A DNA stretch of 64,000 nt, from the NCBI RefSeq assembly GCF_024343575.1, contig NZ_RJUA01000127.1:248001-312000 (forward strand), given 5' to 3'. Shown in pieces: positions 1-8,527 of this stretch. The translations under genes and the position numbers were made by a program. The notes below the pieces were generated by a model. That model did not search any database. It was not told the DNA's origin and saw nothing but the letters and a program-made list of their open reading frames with translations. Origin of the DNA: Lacihabitans sp. LS3-19. GTDB lineage: Bacteria > Bacteroidota > Bacteroidia > Cytophagales > Spirosomataceae. How positions within the stretch are numbered: the first letter of the stretch is position 1; each line of letters starts with the position of its first letter.

Positions 1-1
1 T

Positions 2-286
2 TCGCTCGATGTCTATCTTAGAAAAGTGCCTGGCGTATCAGTAAGAGGTGATGGTGCAAATGCCGAAATTTTAATTAGAGGTGCTTCTAGTTTGAATGCA
101 AACATGGAGCCTTTATTTGTACTCAATGGCACTAGCTATTCTGGAAATTTTAGCTCACTATTTCAGAGTATAAATACCAATGATATTAAATCTGTTTCAG
201 TCTTAAAAGATGCATCAAGTACTGGCATTTATGGCTCTAGGGGTGCAAATGGGGTGATTGTAATAACATTGAAAAGCGGAAATTAA
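2..286 (+). CDS. TonB-dependent receptor plug-domain protein, C-terminal part
   Basis: The reading frame is open at the left edge, so the start lies outside the window. The visible residues form the second half of a TonB receptor plug: the 'RKVPGVSVRGDG' strand, 'ILIRG', 'PLFVLNG', then 'IKSVSVLKDASSTGIYGSRGANGVI' in spaced form, the usual end of the plug in SusC-like proteins. It stops right after the plug, with no beta-barrel behind it, so it cannot be an ordinary outer-membrane channel. Plug-only proteins occur in Bacteroidota, usually as small periplasmic or lipid-anchored proteins of unknown role. The next gene is convergent. Confidence 0.75.
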   Translation, partial: SLDVYLRKVPGVSVRGDGANAEILIRGASSLNANMEPLFVLNGTSYSGNFSSLFQSINTNDIKSVSVLKDASSTGIYGSRGANGVIVITLKSGN

Positions 287-290
287 AAAA

Positions 291-319
291 AACACCACCA
301 AGCAATGCTCGGAGGTGTT
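291..319 (-). terminator. Rho-independent terminator for the minus-strand globin gene
   Basis: An imperfect stem (AACACCACC and GGAGGTGTT, one mismatch, 11-nt loop) is followed on the minus strand by a run of T. It lies between the two convergent genes. The plus-strand side has no U-run, so it mainly serves the minus strand. Confidence 0.7.
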
Positions 320-343
320 CTATTACCCCTATTCCCATGAAAA

Positions 344-820
344 TTATTTTGCTACAATCGAAGGTTTTAAGCTACCAATTACCGTCAAAAGCTCATTCTT
401 TTCAGTCATCGGCACACTAAACTTATCCAATGCACCTGAAAGATTTCCAGCCAATGAGTTGAATTCAACCTCAGTAATGTTCATTCCAGTATGTGCGGCC
501 ACCATACTTTTTCCAGTATATTTTTGTGGCCCACCTGATGCCTCGCCTATTTGGTCAATCAGGTTTTGTCTCAAAGAGATCAATCTTGGAGAGTTCGCAC
601 CTTTTTCGCCCACTTCGGTTAGCAAAGGTTGGAACGTTCTAACCATGTCTGGATTTGCAGCTACCCTACCAATAAATTCATCCACTACTGCTGAGATAGC
701 ACTTACTCCTCCTAATCTATCATAAAGCGAAGGTGTGGTGGCCATTTCCTCATCTTTATTACATGATGTAAAACTTAGGCCCATTACTAAGGCTATAACA
801 GAAATTTTTACCATTTTCAT
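344..820 (-). CDS. Group 1 truncated hemoglobin-like lipoprotein
   Basis: A 158-aa protein beginning with a lipoprotein signal (lipobox LSFTSC, Cys20) followed by a bacterial group-1 globin domain: 'SLYDRLGG' near 31-38, 'GGPQKYTG' near 96-103, and the proximal heme ligand His110 in 'AAHTGMNI'. The usual start of this family at 'MKMVKIS' is preferred to the longer frame opening at 859, because the longer start would overlap the previous gene and spoil the signal peptide. The distal Tyr (B10), which handles O2 and NO in this family, is replaced by Ile50 in 'DEFIGRV'. It is therefore probably a periplasm- or surface-anchored heme protein with altered ligand chemistry, or one no longer binding gas. 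It lies 19 nt behind an HMA-like membrane protein and is probably co-transcribed with it. Confidence 0.85.
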   Translation of the reverse strand: MKMVKISVIALVMGLSFTSCNKDEEMATTPSLYDRLGGVSAISAVVDEFIGRVAANPDMVRTFQPLLTEVGEKGANSPRLISLRQNLIDQIGEASGGPQKYTGKSMVAAHTGMNITEVEFNSLAGNLSGALDKFSVPMTEKNELLTVIGSLKPSIVAK

Positions 821-839
821 AATTGTACTTTGTTTATGT

Positions 840-1265
840 TTAACGAATATTAAATGCAAATTTTATTTTTTCTAAATTCTGAATATACTCCATCGGAACG
901 GGGCATTGAGGCCCTGGAGGCGTGTCTGTACTAAAATCTGCCTTCTCAAATTTCAAGTTCTCAGATTTTAAAATGTCATTTACTTTACTCTCTGTAATCT
1001 CATCTGGATAAAAAACTACTGACAGCATCTGACTATCAACATTTCCAGCTACAGCAGAAATCCCTTTTATTTTTTCAATTTTATCATTCAAATATTCAAA
1101 TTGTGCCTCATCGGCTTCCTCATTTAATTTATAGATAGACAGCTGAGAGTTTTTGGCGTAAGCATGAAGCGGTTTAGGTTCCCAATTTGCATATACCAAA
1201 AAAGCAATGAAAAACACGCCAATACTTATTCCAATTACTTTTAATGTTTTACTTATTATTTTCAT
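840..1265 (-). CDS. Single-pass membrane protein with HMA-like ferredoxin fold
   Basis: About 141 aa from the preferred start 'MKIISKTLK' (an in-frame ATG at 1283 is possible). One N-terminal membrane segment, near residues 8-25, is followed by a periplasmic domain. The central part, 'IKGISAVAGNVDSQMLSVVFYP' split over two strands and then 'TESKVNDILKS', has the beta-alpha-beta rhythm of heavy-metal-associated domains but lacks the CxxC metal site. A single Cys appears later in 'PPGPQCPVP'. It precedes the globin lipoprotein by 19 nt, so the two may work together. The function is unknown; the fold assignment is tentative. Confidence 0.65.
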   Translation of the reverse strand: MKIISKTLKVIGISIGVFFIAFLVYANWEPKPLHAYAKNSQLSIYKLNEEADEAQFEYLNDKIEKIKGISAVAGNVDSQMLSVVFYPDEITESKVNDILKSENLKFEKADFSTDTPPGPQCPVPMEYIQNLEKIKFAFNIR

Positions 1266-1361
1266 TTTAATAGATGTTTTCACTCACATACGCCTCAGGT
1301 TTAATTTTGGATTGATTTTTTATAAATATTTTTTCAATACCATAAATATTTGAGTTTTAAT

Positions 1362-1392
1362 TTGGTCTAGACTTTAAATATTTTGACCTTTG
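1362..1392 (+). promoter_or_regulatory. Probable promoter of the purF-like gene
   Basis: TTG at 1362-1364, a 20-nt spacer, and GACCTTTG at 1385-1392. This fits the Bacteroidota -33/-7 pattern with one mismatch in the -7 (G for T). It would start transcription about 45 nt before the ATG. Confidence 0.45.
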
Positions 1393-1443
1393 TAGTCTTA
1401 AAAAAATGTGTAAAATTTTAGGTTTACACACCCAAAAAATATT

Positions 1444-3336
1444 ATGAGCGACGCTATCAAACACGAATGCGGCATTGCCCTCATTCGGCTCCGAAAACCT
1501 CTCGAATACTACATCGAGAAATATGGCACACCTCTCTATGCAGTTAACAGACTGTATGTTTTGATGGAAAAACAGACCAACCGTGGTCAAGATGGTGCAG
1601 GTGTAGCTAACGTAAAGATTGAAGTTCCTCCAGGTAGCAGATACATTAGCCGCTACCGCTCAGTTGAAAATCGGCCGGTTGTCGATATTTTCAAAAAAAT
1701 CAACGAGAAATATCTTGAAGTCCAAAAAGAGAGTCCTGAAAAACTTAAAGATTCTGCTTGGCTTCAAAAAAATATAGCATTTTCGGGCGAAGTATGGTTG
1801 GGCCATTTGAGATATGGTACTCACGGTCGCAACGAGATAGAAAACTGCCACCCGATGCTTCGCCAAAGCAATTGGAGAAGTAGAAATTTGGTGTGTGCGG
1901 GAAACTTTAACATGACCAATGCTGACGAATTATTCAGAAAGCTAGTACAACTGGGACAACATCCAAAAGACCAAGGAGATACTATTACTGTTTTAGAAAA
2001 AATAGGTCACTTTTTAGATGAAGAAAACCAAAGAGTTTTTGAGCGTTTCAAAGGAATCTATGAGAATCCAGCTTTAAGCGATATTATAGAAGACAACATG
2101 GACATGCAGCGTGTCTTGCACCGTTCATGTCGTGATTTTGACGGCGGGTATGCTATGGCAGGCGTTACGGGTTTCGGTGCTTCATTTGTAGTGCGTGACC
2201 CAGCAGGTATCAGGCCAGCTTACTATTGGTACGATGAGGAAGTAATAGTGGTGGCCTCTGAGCGAGTAGCAATAAAAGCCGCTTTTGGTGCCAAATATGA
2301 CCAAATAGTAGAAATCACGCCTGGAAGTGCATTGATTATTGATAAATATGGCGAATTCGGCGAATTCAATATTTTACCAAAAGTGGAGCGTAAATCTTGT
2401 AGTTTTGAGCGTATATACTTTTCAAGAGGCTCAGATCCAAGTATTTACCAAGAAAGAAAAGCTCTTGGACGTTTATTGATTCCTCAGATATTAAAAGAAA
2501 TCGATTACGATTTAGAAAATACAGTATTTTCATACATTCCGAATACTGCCGAGGCGGCCTTCTATGGTATGGTTGAGGGCATTGAAGATCATTTAGCTGA
2601 ATGGAGAAAAGAGCGTATAAAATCTGGTAAACTCACGGATGAAGAACTTGATAAATTACTCAACTTCAAACCAAGATTTGAAAAATTGGTTTCGAAAGAT
2701 GTAAAACTGAGGACATTTATCACTAACGACGACGACCGCTCTGAGATGGTCTCGCACGTGTATGAAATGACACATGGGGTAATCAGAAAAAAAATAGACA
2801 CTTTGGTTATTATTGATGATTCAATAGTAAGAGGCACCACATTAGAGAAAAGTATCCTTAGGCTTTTGGATAGATTAGGGCCTAAAAAGATTGTAATAGT
2901 TTCTTCTGCTCCACAAATCCGCTACCCAGACTGCTATGGTATAGACATGTCTAAAGTGAAAGAATTTGTGGCATTTAGGGCAATGTTGGCTTTGTTGAAA
3001 GAAAGGGGTATCGAGTATAAAAAAGAAGAAGTATACAGAGAAGCTATTATCCGTCAACAAAATGGCACTTTGCATCACGAAAATTTGGTAAAAGCTCTTT
3101 TTGAACCTTTCTCAGATGAAGACATTTCTAACAAAATCGCTCAGATTATCAGTCCAGAAGGTATTGAAGCTGAAGTAGCTGTGGTTTATCAAACTGTGGA
3201 CAACTTGCATCAAGCAAGTCCAAACCATCTTGGGGATTGGTATTTTACTGGTAATTATCCTACTCCAGGTGGTAATAAAGTAGTAAATAAAGCTTTCATA
3301 AATTTTATGGAAGGAAAGTTAGTGAGAGCTTATTAA
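1444..3336 (+). CDS. purF: Amidophosphoribosyltransferase (long Bacteroidota PurF-like form)
   Basis: This enzyme transfers ammonia from glutamine to PRPP to give 5-phosphoribosylamine, the first step of purine synthesis. The N-terminal class-II glutamine amidotransferase has its nucleophile at Cys9, after the short leader 'MSDAIKHE', as in PurF enzymes that mature by propeptide removal. 'RGQDGAG' (near 48-54) and 'GHLRYGTHG' (near 120) belong to the same domain. The phosphoribosyltransferase domain carries the PRPP loop 'VIIDDSIVRGTT' at about 455-466. At 630 aa it is much longer than the classical ~470-aa PurF; the long form is common in Bacteroidota beside a short one. Whether this copy supplies purine synthesis or a side role cannot be told here. 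Confidence 0.88.
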   Translation: MSDAIKHECGIALIRLRKPLEYYIEKYGTPLYAVNRLYVLMEKQTNRGQDGAGVANVKIEVPPGSRYISRYRSVENRPVVDIFKKINEKYLEVQKESPEKLKDSAWLQKNIAFSGEVWLGHLRYGTHGRNEIENCHPMLRQSNWRSRNLVCAGNFNMTNADELFRKLVQLGQHPKDQGDTITVLEKIGHFLDEENQRVFERFKGIYENPALSDIIEDNMDMQRVLHRSCRDFDGGYAMAGVTGFGASFVVRDPAGIRPAYYWYDEEVIVVASERVAIKAAFGAKYDQIVEITPGSALIIDKYGEFGEFNILPKVERKSCSFERIYFSRGSDPSIYQERKALGRLLIPQILKEIDYDLENTVFSYIPNTAEAAFYGMVEGIEDHLAEWRKERIKSGKLTDEELDKLLNFKPRFEKLVSKDVKLRTFITNDDDRSEMVSHVYEMTHGVIRKKIDTLVIIDDSIVRGTTLEKSILRLLDRLGPKKIVIVSSAPQIRYPDCYGIDMSKVKEFVAFRAMLALLKERGIEYKKEEVYREAIIRQQNGTLHHENLVKALFEPFSDEDISNKIAQIISPEGIEAEVAVVYQTVDNLHQASPNHLGDWYFTGNYPTPGGNKVVNKAFINFMEGKLVRAY

Positions 3337-3382
3337 ACAATTGGTTTCTAAGTTAGTTTTAAAATTAAACGTAAAAGTAACT

Positions 3383-3535
3383 TTAAGCAGATAGACCTGT
3401 TTTTCTCAAGTGGTCACCTTTCGGAATAGCATAAATATTGGCAGTAAGTTCTTTAATACCAATAAGCTTTAGACAATCTTTAATACTTAAAGATTGGTTT
3501 TTTGTAGATTCTGTTGTTTGATTCGAGGTTTTCAT
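3383..3535 (-). CDS. Small conserved-looking hypothetical protein (50 aa)
   Basis: A 50-aa reading frame starting at 'MKTSNQ', with a polar, Ser/Thr/Gln-rich first 18 residues and a compact second half ('SIKDCLKLIGIKELTANIYAIPKGD'-type, given here only for its character). I recognise no family. What makes it credible is a perfect Bacteroidota promoter 21 nt upstream on the same strand. The frame can be extended to 3649, but that would read through the promoter and adds a low-complexity N-terminus. It lies antisense in the gap between purF and the next plus-strand gene. Confidence 0.55.
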   Translation of the reverse strand: MKTSNQTTESTKNQSLSIKDCLKLIGIKELTANIYAIPKGDHLRKTGLSA

Positions 3536-3555
3536 TGATTTCAAAGAATATTGGA

Positions 3556-3585
3556 CAAATGTAACAATTGAGCGAAAATTCGCAA
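3556..3585 (-). promoter_or_regulatory. Canonical Bacteroidota promoter for the 50-aa gene
   Basis: On the minus strand: TTG (3583-3585), exactly 19 nt, then TACATTTG (3556-3563), a full match to TAnnTTTG. The ATG follows 20 nt after the -7 element, giving a short leader. This fixes the gene's start at 3535. Confidence 0.75.
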
Positions 3586-3652
3586 AAAATATTTTTAGTT
3601 TTTTATTTTCCGGAAATTTTTCAGTTTCAAAGTATAAAATACAGTACAAAAA

Positions 3653-4390
3653 ATGAGAAATAATATGACAAAATGCAGTATTCTAAAAAAAATACTTTTT
3701 GTATTTATTTTAAGCTTTTTTAGCCTTAAATCTACAGCTCAAGATGTAGAATCCTTAAAGAAGGGGGTTCTCGAAGCTATGGGTGGCAAAAAAAACTATG
3801 ATAAAACAAGATATATCCAATGGACATTTTTCGGAAATCAGTCCCTGATCTGGGATAAACAAAAAAGTAGAGTAAGAATAGACTTTTTGAAAGAAAACTC
3901 CGTATATATTCTCAATTTAAACGATAAAACAGGTAAAATCCTTAAAAAAGGTGAAGTGCAAACTCACCCAGACAGCCTCAATAAATTTTTGGAGGATGCT
4001 AGAAGAATTTGGATTAATCATTCCTATTGGTTGGTAATGCCTTGGAAACTTGATGACCCTGGCGTAAGTCTGAAATATATGGGAGAAACTAAGACACAAG
4101 ACGGAAATGATGCGGAATATTTGGAGATGACTTTTAAAGAAGTTGGCGTAACACCAGATAATAAATATTGGATTTATTTTGATAAAAATTCACATCTTAT
4201 CAGTCAGTGGAGCCATTTTTCTAAATACACTGACGAAAAACCTAGATTTACCATGCCTTGGAAAGATTATAAGCCTTATGGCAAAATTTTACTTTCAGGT
4301 GATAGAGGTGAACGCAAATTGACAGATATTGCCGTATATAATAAAGTAGACGAGAAAGTTTTTGAGGATTTTAAGAAACCAGAATTATAA
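3653..4390 (+). CDS. Secreted DUF6503-like / LolA-fold-like protein
   Basis: A 245-aa exported protein. A signal peptide (residues about 10-29, ending 'KSTAQ') is followed by a mature domain rich in antiparallel-strand sequences such as 'RYIQWTFFGNQSLIWDKQKSRVRI' (read as successive short strands) and 'YWIYFDKNSHLI'. This pattern matches the Bacteroidota family I know as DUF6503, related in fold to lipoprotein-carrier proteins; the name is from memory. An alternative start at 3665 (MTKCS) gives a more compact signal. It ends only 2 nt before hemH, so the two are almost certainly one transcript, perhaps with translational coupling. Confidence 0.7.
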   Translation: MRNNMTKCSILKKILFVFILSFFSLKSTAQDVESLKKGVLEAMGGKKNYDKTRYIQWTFFGNQSLIWDKQKSRVRIDFLKENSVYILNLNDKTGKILKKGEVQTHPDSLNKFLEDARRIWINHSYWLVMPWKLDDPGVSLKYMGETKTQDGNDAEYLEMTFKEVGVTPDNKYWIYFDKNSHLISQWSHFSKYTDEKPRFTMPWKDYKPYGKILLSGDRGERKLTDIAVYNKVDEKVFEDFKKPEL

Positions 4391-4392
4391 AA

Positions 4393-5427
4393 GTGAGTAA
4401 AACATTAAAGACAGGGGTATTATTGGTTAATTTAGGAACGCCTGACTCCCCTAGCGTACCTGACGTTAGAAAATATCTAAGGGAATTTCTTTGGGACGAA
4501 CGCGTGATTGATATCCCAACTATTCCAAGATGGTTATTAGTAAACGCAATAATTGCTCCTTTTAGGGCTCCAAAATCTGCCAAAATTTACAAAGAACTTT
4601 GGCTAGAAAATGGTTCTCCTTTGAAAATATATGGTATGGCCAACGAAAAAGACCTTCAAGCTAGACTTGGTGAGGATTATGTCGTAAAACTTGCCATGCG
4701 TTATCAAAATCCTTCCATACAATCTAAGTTGGATGAATTTCAGACTGCTGGAATCAAGAAATTGATTGTAATTCCACTTTTCCCACATTACGCCTCGGCA
4801 TCTACAGGCTCTGTGTACCAAAAAGTTTTTGAGATTATTTCCAAGTGGCTTATAATTCCTGAATTCTCAATAGTAAATCATTTTTATTCAAATCCAAAAT
4901 ATATAGCTGGCTTTGTTGCCAATGCTAAAAAACACATGGATAAGTTTGATTATGAGCATTTCTTGTTTTCATATCATGGTATACCTGAGCGTCAATTGAC
5001 CAAAGGGGATTGTCACAATGTATGTAAGTTTGGCACATGTTGCAACCAAATCAACGAAAAAAACCAGCACTGTTATAGAGCACAATGTTTTGAAACAACT
5101 AGGTTATTGGTAGAGGCTTTAGGTCTAAAAGAAGGAACATATACCACAAGTTTTCAATCAAGACTGGGTAAAACACCTTGGATAAAACCTTATAGCGACG
5201 ACGTCATTAAAGAATTTGGCCAAAAAGGAATCAAGTCAGTATTGGCTTTTTCTCCTGCATTTGTATCTGATTGTCTTGAAACTACAATAGAAGTTGGAGA
5301 CGAATACAAAGAGTTGTTTGAAGAGCATGGTGGTGAGAAATGGGATTTAGTAGAAAGTTTGAATGATTCTGAAAACTGGGTGGACCTTTTAGAAGAATTG
5401 GTGTTTGAAAATACCGTAAAAAAATAA
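4393..5427 (+). CDS. hemH: Ferrochelatase
   Basis: This enzyme inserts Fe2+ into protoporphyrin IX to make heme. The 344-aa length is typical. The metal-site His lies in 'FSYHGIPERQ' (near residue 195) and the catalytic Glu in 'TTIEVGDEY' (near 299). The N-terminal motif 'GVLLVNLGTPDSP' is characteristic. A Cys-rich stretch after the His motif ('CHNVCKFGTCC', then 'CYRAQC') is a Bacteroidota feature. The start codon is GTG, two bases after the previous stop, which supports coupling. Confidence 0.95.
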   Translation: MSKTLKTGVLLVNLGTPDSPSVPDVRKYLREFLWDERVIDIPTIPRWLLVNAIIAPFRAPKSAKIYKELWLENGSPLKIYGMANEKDLQARLGEDYVVKLAMRYQNPSIQSKLDEFQTAGIKKLIVIPLFPHYASASTGSVYQKVFEIISKWLIIPEFSIVNHFYSNPKYIAGFVANAKKHMDKFDYEHFLFSYHGIPERQLTKGDCHNVCKFGTCCNQINEKNQHCYRAQCFETTRLLVEALGLKEGTYTTSFQSRLGKTPWIKPYSDDVIKEFGQKGIKSVLAFSPAFVSDCLETTIEVGDEYKELFEEHGGEKWDLVESLNDSENWVDLLEELVFENTVKK

Positions 5428-5486
5428 ATTCTTGCAAATATTATCGAAAGGTATCTTTTTTGCGTTAGAATCCTAATAAGATAAAA

Positions 5487-6401
5487 TTGATTTTGAAGAA
5501 AATATTCGGGCTGTTTGTTTTAAGTGTTGGATTAAATTCCTGTTTTTTGTTTGGCGATGGTGGTGGCGGAACAGTTGACCCTATAGATTCTACAGCAATA
5601 CTTCCGAGTTTTAATGCTAATCCGCAGATTTTTGATACTCCCGCAAACAAAACTAACGAAGCATCTGGAATAGCCCCTTCGCATAGTTTCCCTGGACAAT
5701 TATTTGTCCATGATGACAGCCAAGCAAAACCAGGCCTTCATATTTTCTCCAGTACAGGAGCATATCTAAGATTTGTAAATTTTGCTGGAAATAACCGGGA
5801 TTGGGAAGATATTGCAACTGGAGTAGGCCCAATCGAAGGTGTAAATTATGTTTATGCTGCGGATATTGGAGACAACAATGGAGATTTTAATGAATATTAT
5901 ATTTATAGATTCCCTGAGCCCGATGCCAATCAAAAAGATATAAATGATTTTGAAACCATCATTTATCATTATCCAAATAAGCAAACCATCAATGCGGAAA
6001 CATTACTTTTAGACCCAAAAACTAAAGATTTGTATGTGATTACTAAAGATGAGTTTAATGTAAAAGTGTTTTTACTAAAATATCCACAGCCTGTTAACAC
6101 TTCTTTTGAAGCCCAGTTTTTGGGCACAATACCCTATTGGGGGATTACCGCTGGGGACATTTCTACTTCTGGTGATGAAATACTTCTAAAAACCTACTTA
6201 GCAGCTTTTTATTGGAAACTCAAAAAAGGGGAAACGATTTTTCAAGCTATATCAAGAACCAGAGACATTGGCTTACCTTATATTCAAGAACCACAAGGTG
6301 AAGCTATTTGTTGGGACATTAATGCTAAAGGCTACTTTACAATAAGTGAAAGAGCTGAACAAGCAGCCGTGCCCAAACTATATTACTATTCAAAGAAATA
6401 A
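5487..6401 (+). CDS. Lipoprotein of unknown function, beta-propeller-like
   Basis: A 304-aa protein with a lipobox (GLNSC) after a hydrophobic signal, then a Gly-rich linker. The body has repeated strand blocks that resemble propeller blades ('GQLFVHDDSQAKPGLHIFS', 'NYVYAADIGDNNGD', 'KDLYVITKD'). No catalytic motif is recognised. The start is TTG, at 5487 or 5493; there is no ATG in front of the signal peptide. It sits 59 nt after hemH on the same strand and ends at a strong bidirectional terminator. Confidence 0.7.
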   Translation: MILKKIFGLFVLSVGLNSCFLFGDGGGGTVDPIDSTAILPSFNANPQIFDTPANKTNEASGIAPSHSFPGQLFVHDDSQAKPGLHIFSSTGAYLRFVNFAGNNRDWEDIATGVGPIEGVNYVYAADIGDNNGDFNEYYIYRFPEPDANQKDINDFETIIYHYPNKQTINAETLLLDPKTKDLYVITKDEFNVKVFLLKYPQPVNTSFEAQFLGTIPYWGITAGDISTSGDEILLKTYLAAFYWKLKKGETIFQAISRTRDIGLPYIQEPQGEAICWDINAKGYFTISERAEQAAVPKLYYYSKK

Positions 6402-6438
6402 AAAAAAGTGTTTTGAAAGATTTCAAAACACTTTTTTT
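6402..6438. terminator. Bidirectional terminator between convergent genes
   Basis: A perfect stem (AGTGTTTTGAAA / TTTCAAAACACT, 3-nt loop) is flanked by A-tracts on the left and T-tracts on the right, so it works for both the lipoprotein gene and ffh. Confidence 0.9.
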
Positions 6439-6459
6439 ACAACATAAATTTTCAAAAAA

Positions 6460-7776
6460 TCACCCAAACATCTTCATTTTACCACTTGGGCTCATTTTAT
6501 TGAATTTTTTCATCATTTTTTTCATTTGTTCAAACTGTTTCAACAGGTTATTAACTTCTTGAATAGTTCGGCCTGCACCACCCGCAATTCTTTTTCTACG
6601 ATTTCCGTCTATAATATCTGGTAACTCACGCTCTTTTGGTGTCATACTTTTTATGATAGACTCAATAGGTTTGAATGAATCATTGCTGATATCAATATCT
6701 TTCACCGCTGCACCCATACCTGGTATCATGCCCATCACGTCTTTGATATTACCCATTTTTTTAATTTGTTCTAGCTGGCTTAGGAAGTCGTTGAGATCAA
6801 AGCTGTTCTCACGCATCTTCTTATTAAGCTTGCGAGATTGATCCTCATCAAAAGCCATTTGGGCTCTTTCTACAAGAGATATCACGTCTCCCATGCCCAA
6901 TATCCTACTCGCCATACGGTCAGGGTGGAAGATGTCTAAGTCTTCCATTTTTTCGCCTAAACTCATAAACTTAATAGGCTTGTCTACAACCGCACGAATC
7001 GAAAGTGCAGCACCACCACGCGAATCACCATCAAGTTTGGTCAATACTACGCCGTCGAAGTTAAGACGCTCATTGAAGGTCTTAGCAGTATTTACGGCAT
7101 CTTGTCCAGTCATGGAGTCAACCACAAATAGAATTTCTGAAGGTGAGATGGTTTTTTTGATATTTTCCACCTCATTCATCATCACTTCATCTACTGCCAA
7201 GCGACCGGCAGTATCGACGATAACTATACTTTTGCCTTTTGCTTTAGCCTCCGCCACAGCGTTTTTAGCTATTGAAACAGCGTCTTTATTGTCAGGTTCA
7301 GCGTAAACATCCACACCTATCTGCTCACCCAAAACCTGAAGCTGGGTTATCGCAGCAGGACGATAAACGTCACAAGCTACCAACATCACTTGTTTGCCTT
7401 GCTTTTTTAGATATGCAGCAAATTTACCTGAGAAAGTTGTCTTACCAGATCCTTGCAGACCAGCTATCAAAACTACTGCAGGAGAACCTTTAAGATTGAT
7501 ACCCTGAGCCATACCGCCCATCAACTCTTGCAACTCTTCTTGTACAATTTTAACAAATAACTGACCAGGCTCCACTGCAATCATCACCTTACGGTCAATT
7601 GCTTTTTGTTTTACACGGTCAGTGACATCTTTGGCCACTTTATAGTTTACGTCGGCATCCATCAAGGCCCTACGTATTTCTTTAACTGTGCTGGCTATAT
7701 TTACATCGGTTATTCTTCCTTTACCCTTTAAGGTTTTAAAAGCACCGTTGAGTTTATCTTGAAGATTCTGAAACAT
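6460..7776 (-). CDS. ffh: Signal recognition particle GTPase Ffh (SRP54)
   Basis: It binds signal peptides of nascent membrane and exported proteins and delivers ribosomes to FtsY. The order is: N domain (1-95), G domain with P-loop 'GLQGSGKTT' (near 108), 'DVYRPAAITQL', 'DTAGR' (near 190) and 'TKLDGDSRGGAA', then the Met-rich M domain ending 'MKKMMKKFNKMSPSGKMKM'. Its 438 aa is the usual length. It is a single gene, closed by the bidirectional terminator. Confidence 0.97.
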   Translation of the reverse strand: MFQNLQDKLNGAFKTLKGKGRITDVNIASTVKEIRRALMDADVNYKVAKDVTDRVKQKAIDRKVMIAVEPGQLFVKIVQEELQELMGGMAQGINLKGSPAVVLIAGLQGSGKTTFSGKFAAYLKKQGKQVMLVACDVYRPAAITQLQVLGEQIGVDVYAEPDNKDAVSIAKNAVAEAKAKGKSIVIVDTAGRLAVDEVMMNEVENIKKTISPSEILFVVDSMTGQDAVNTAKTFNERLNFDGVVLTKLDGDSRGGAALSIRAVVDKPIKFMSLGEKMEDLDIFHPDRMASRILGMGDVISLVERAQMAFDEDQSRKLNKKMRENSFDLNDFLSQLEQIKKMGNIKDVMGMIPGMGAAVKDIDISNDSFKPIESIIKSMTPKERELPDIIDGNRRKRIAGGAGRTIQEVNNLLKQFEQMKKMMKKFNKMSPSGKMKMFG

Positions 7777-7841
7777 ACCTGATTATTTAGAAATTGAGGT
7801 GCAAATTTAATAAAAAAAAAGAAGAGAAATGTAAAAAATAA

Positions 7842-7875
7842 AAAACCCAAGCTAGTTTAGCTCGGGTTCTTTTTC
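7842..7875. terminator. Terminator after the 7910-8299 gene
   Basis: Stem AACCCAAGCTA / TAGCTCGGGTT with one mismatch, followed on the minus strand by TTTTT. T residues on the other side also allow weak plus-strand use. Confidence 0.75.
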
Positions 7876-7909
7876 AAAGGTTTTTTAGTTTGGCTACAAA
7901 ATGCTACTA

Positions 7910-8299
7910 TTAAAGAGCAGTAGCAGTTCTGTTAACGTTTGTAGCTATTTCGAAAGACTTAATCAATTTGTCTTTTCCTGTTACTACTTCAAAATAATAC
8001 TCTCCATCTACCAAATTTGATAAATCATATACTTTGCTAAAGTTTTCAGTTTTGTAAGCATATTCACTATGCATCACTTCTCCTGAAGCATTTTTTATTG
8101 CTATATATGTTTTTTTATCTAGATTATCGAGTGTCAGTTTGAATTTAAGACCCTGTAGAGCCTTCACTTGAAGCTCACTTGCTTCGTTTGCAATTTCAAT
8201 GATTTTAATACCATTGAATGCTGGTGCGTTGTTTGCGAAAGTTGTTGTTGTAGCTGATACTCCCATCAATACTGCAACTGTTAAAATAAGCTTTTTCAT
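7910..8299 (-). CDS. Small secreted protein of unknown function
   Basis: A 129-aa protein with a signal peptide (about residues 1-22, cut after 'TTFA'). The mature part is one all-beta domain with 'LKFKLTLDNLDKKTYIAIKN' (read as two strands), 'GEVMHSEYAYKTENFSKVYDLSNLVDGEYYFEV' and 'KSFEIA'. That sequence of strands is typical of the Ig-like sorting or adhesive domains Bacteroidota append to secreted proteins, but here it stands alone. No function can be assigned. Confidence 0.65.
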   Translation of the reverse strand: MKKLILTVAVLMGVSATTTTFANNAPAFNGIKIIEIANEASELQVKALQGLKFKLTLDNLDKKTYIAIKNASGEVMHSEYAYKTENFSKVYDLSNLVDGEYYFEVVTGKDKLIKSFEIATNVNRTATAL

Positions 8300-8391
8300 A
8301 ATTTTCTTTGTTTGTTTTCTAATTTGATAAAAATTTAAATCTTGTTTCTTTACATCAATAAATCTACCGTTCTAGAAAACCTTTGATGTTG

Positions 8392-8423
8392 CAAATGTAT
8401 AGAATAAACTGAATACGTGTCAA
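8392..8423 (-). promoter_or_regulatory. Probable promoter of the small secreted protein
   Basis: On the minus strand TTG (8421-8423), 21 nt, TACATTTG (8392-8399, perfect -7). The leader to the ATG would be about 85 nt. Confidence 0.55.
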
Positions 8424-8527
8424 TTAGAAAAACAGACCAAATAGAAAGTTCTTCACAGGGTGCCATGATAATATTGGAATAATACCATACATATACGAAA
8501 AGTACAAGCATTGGGTAGAATGTTACA

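Noticed and set aside
3536-3649. N-terminal extension of the small gene at 3383-3535
   Set aside because: It would include the perfect promoter and is low-complexity.
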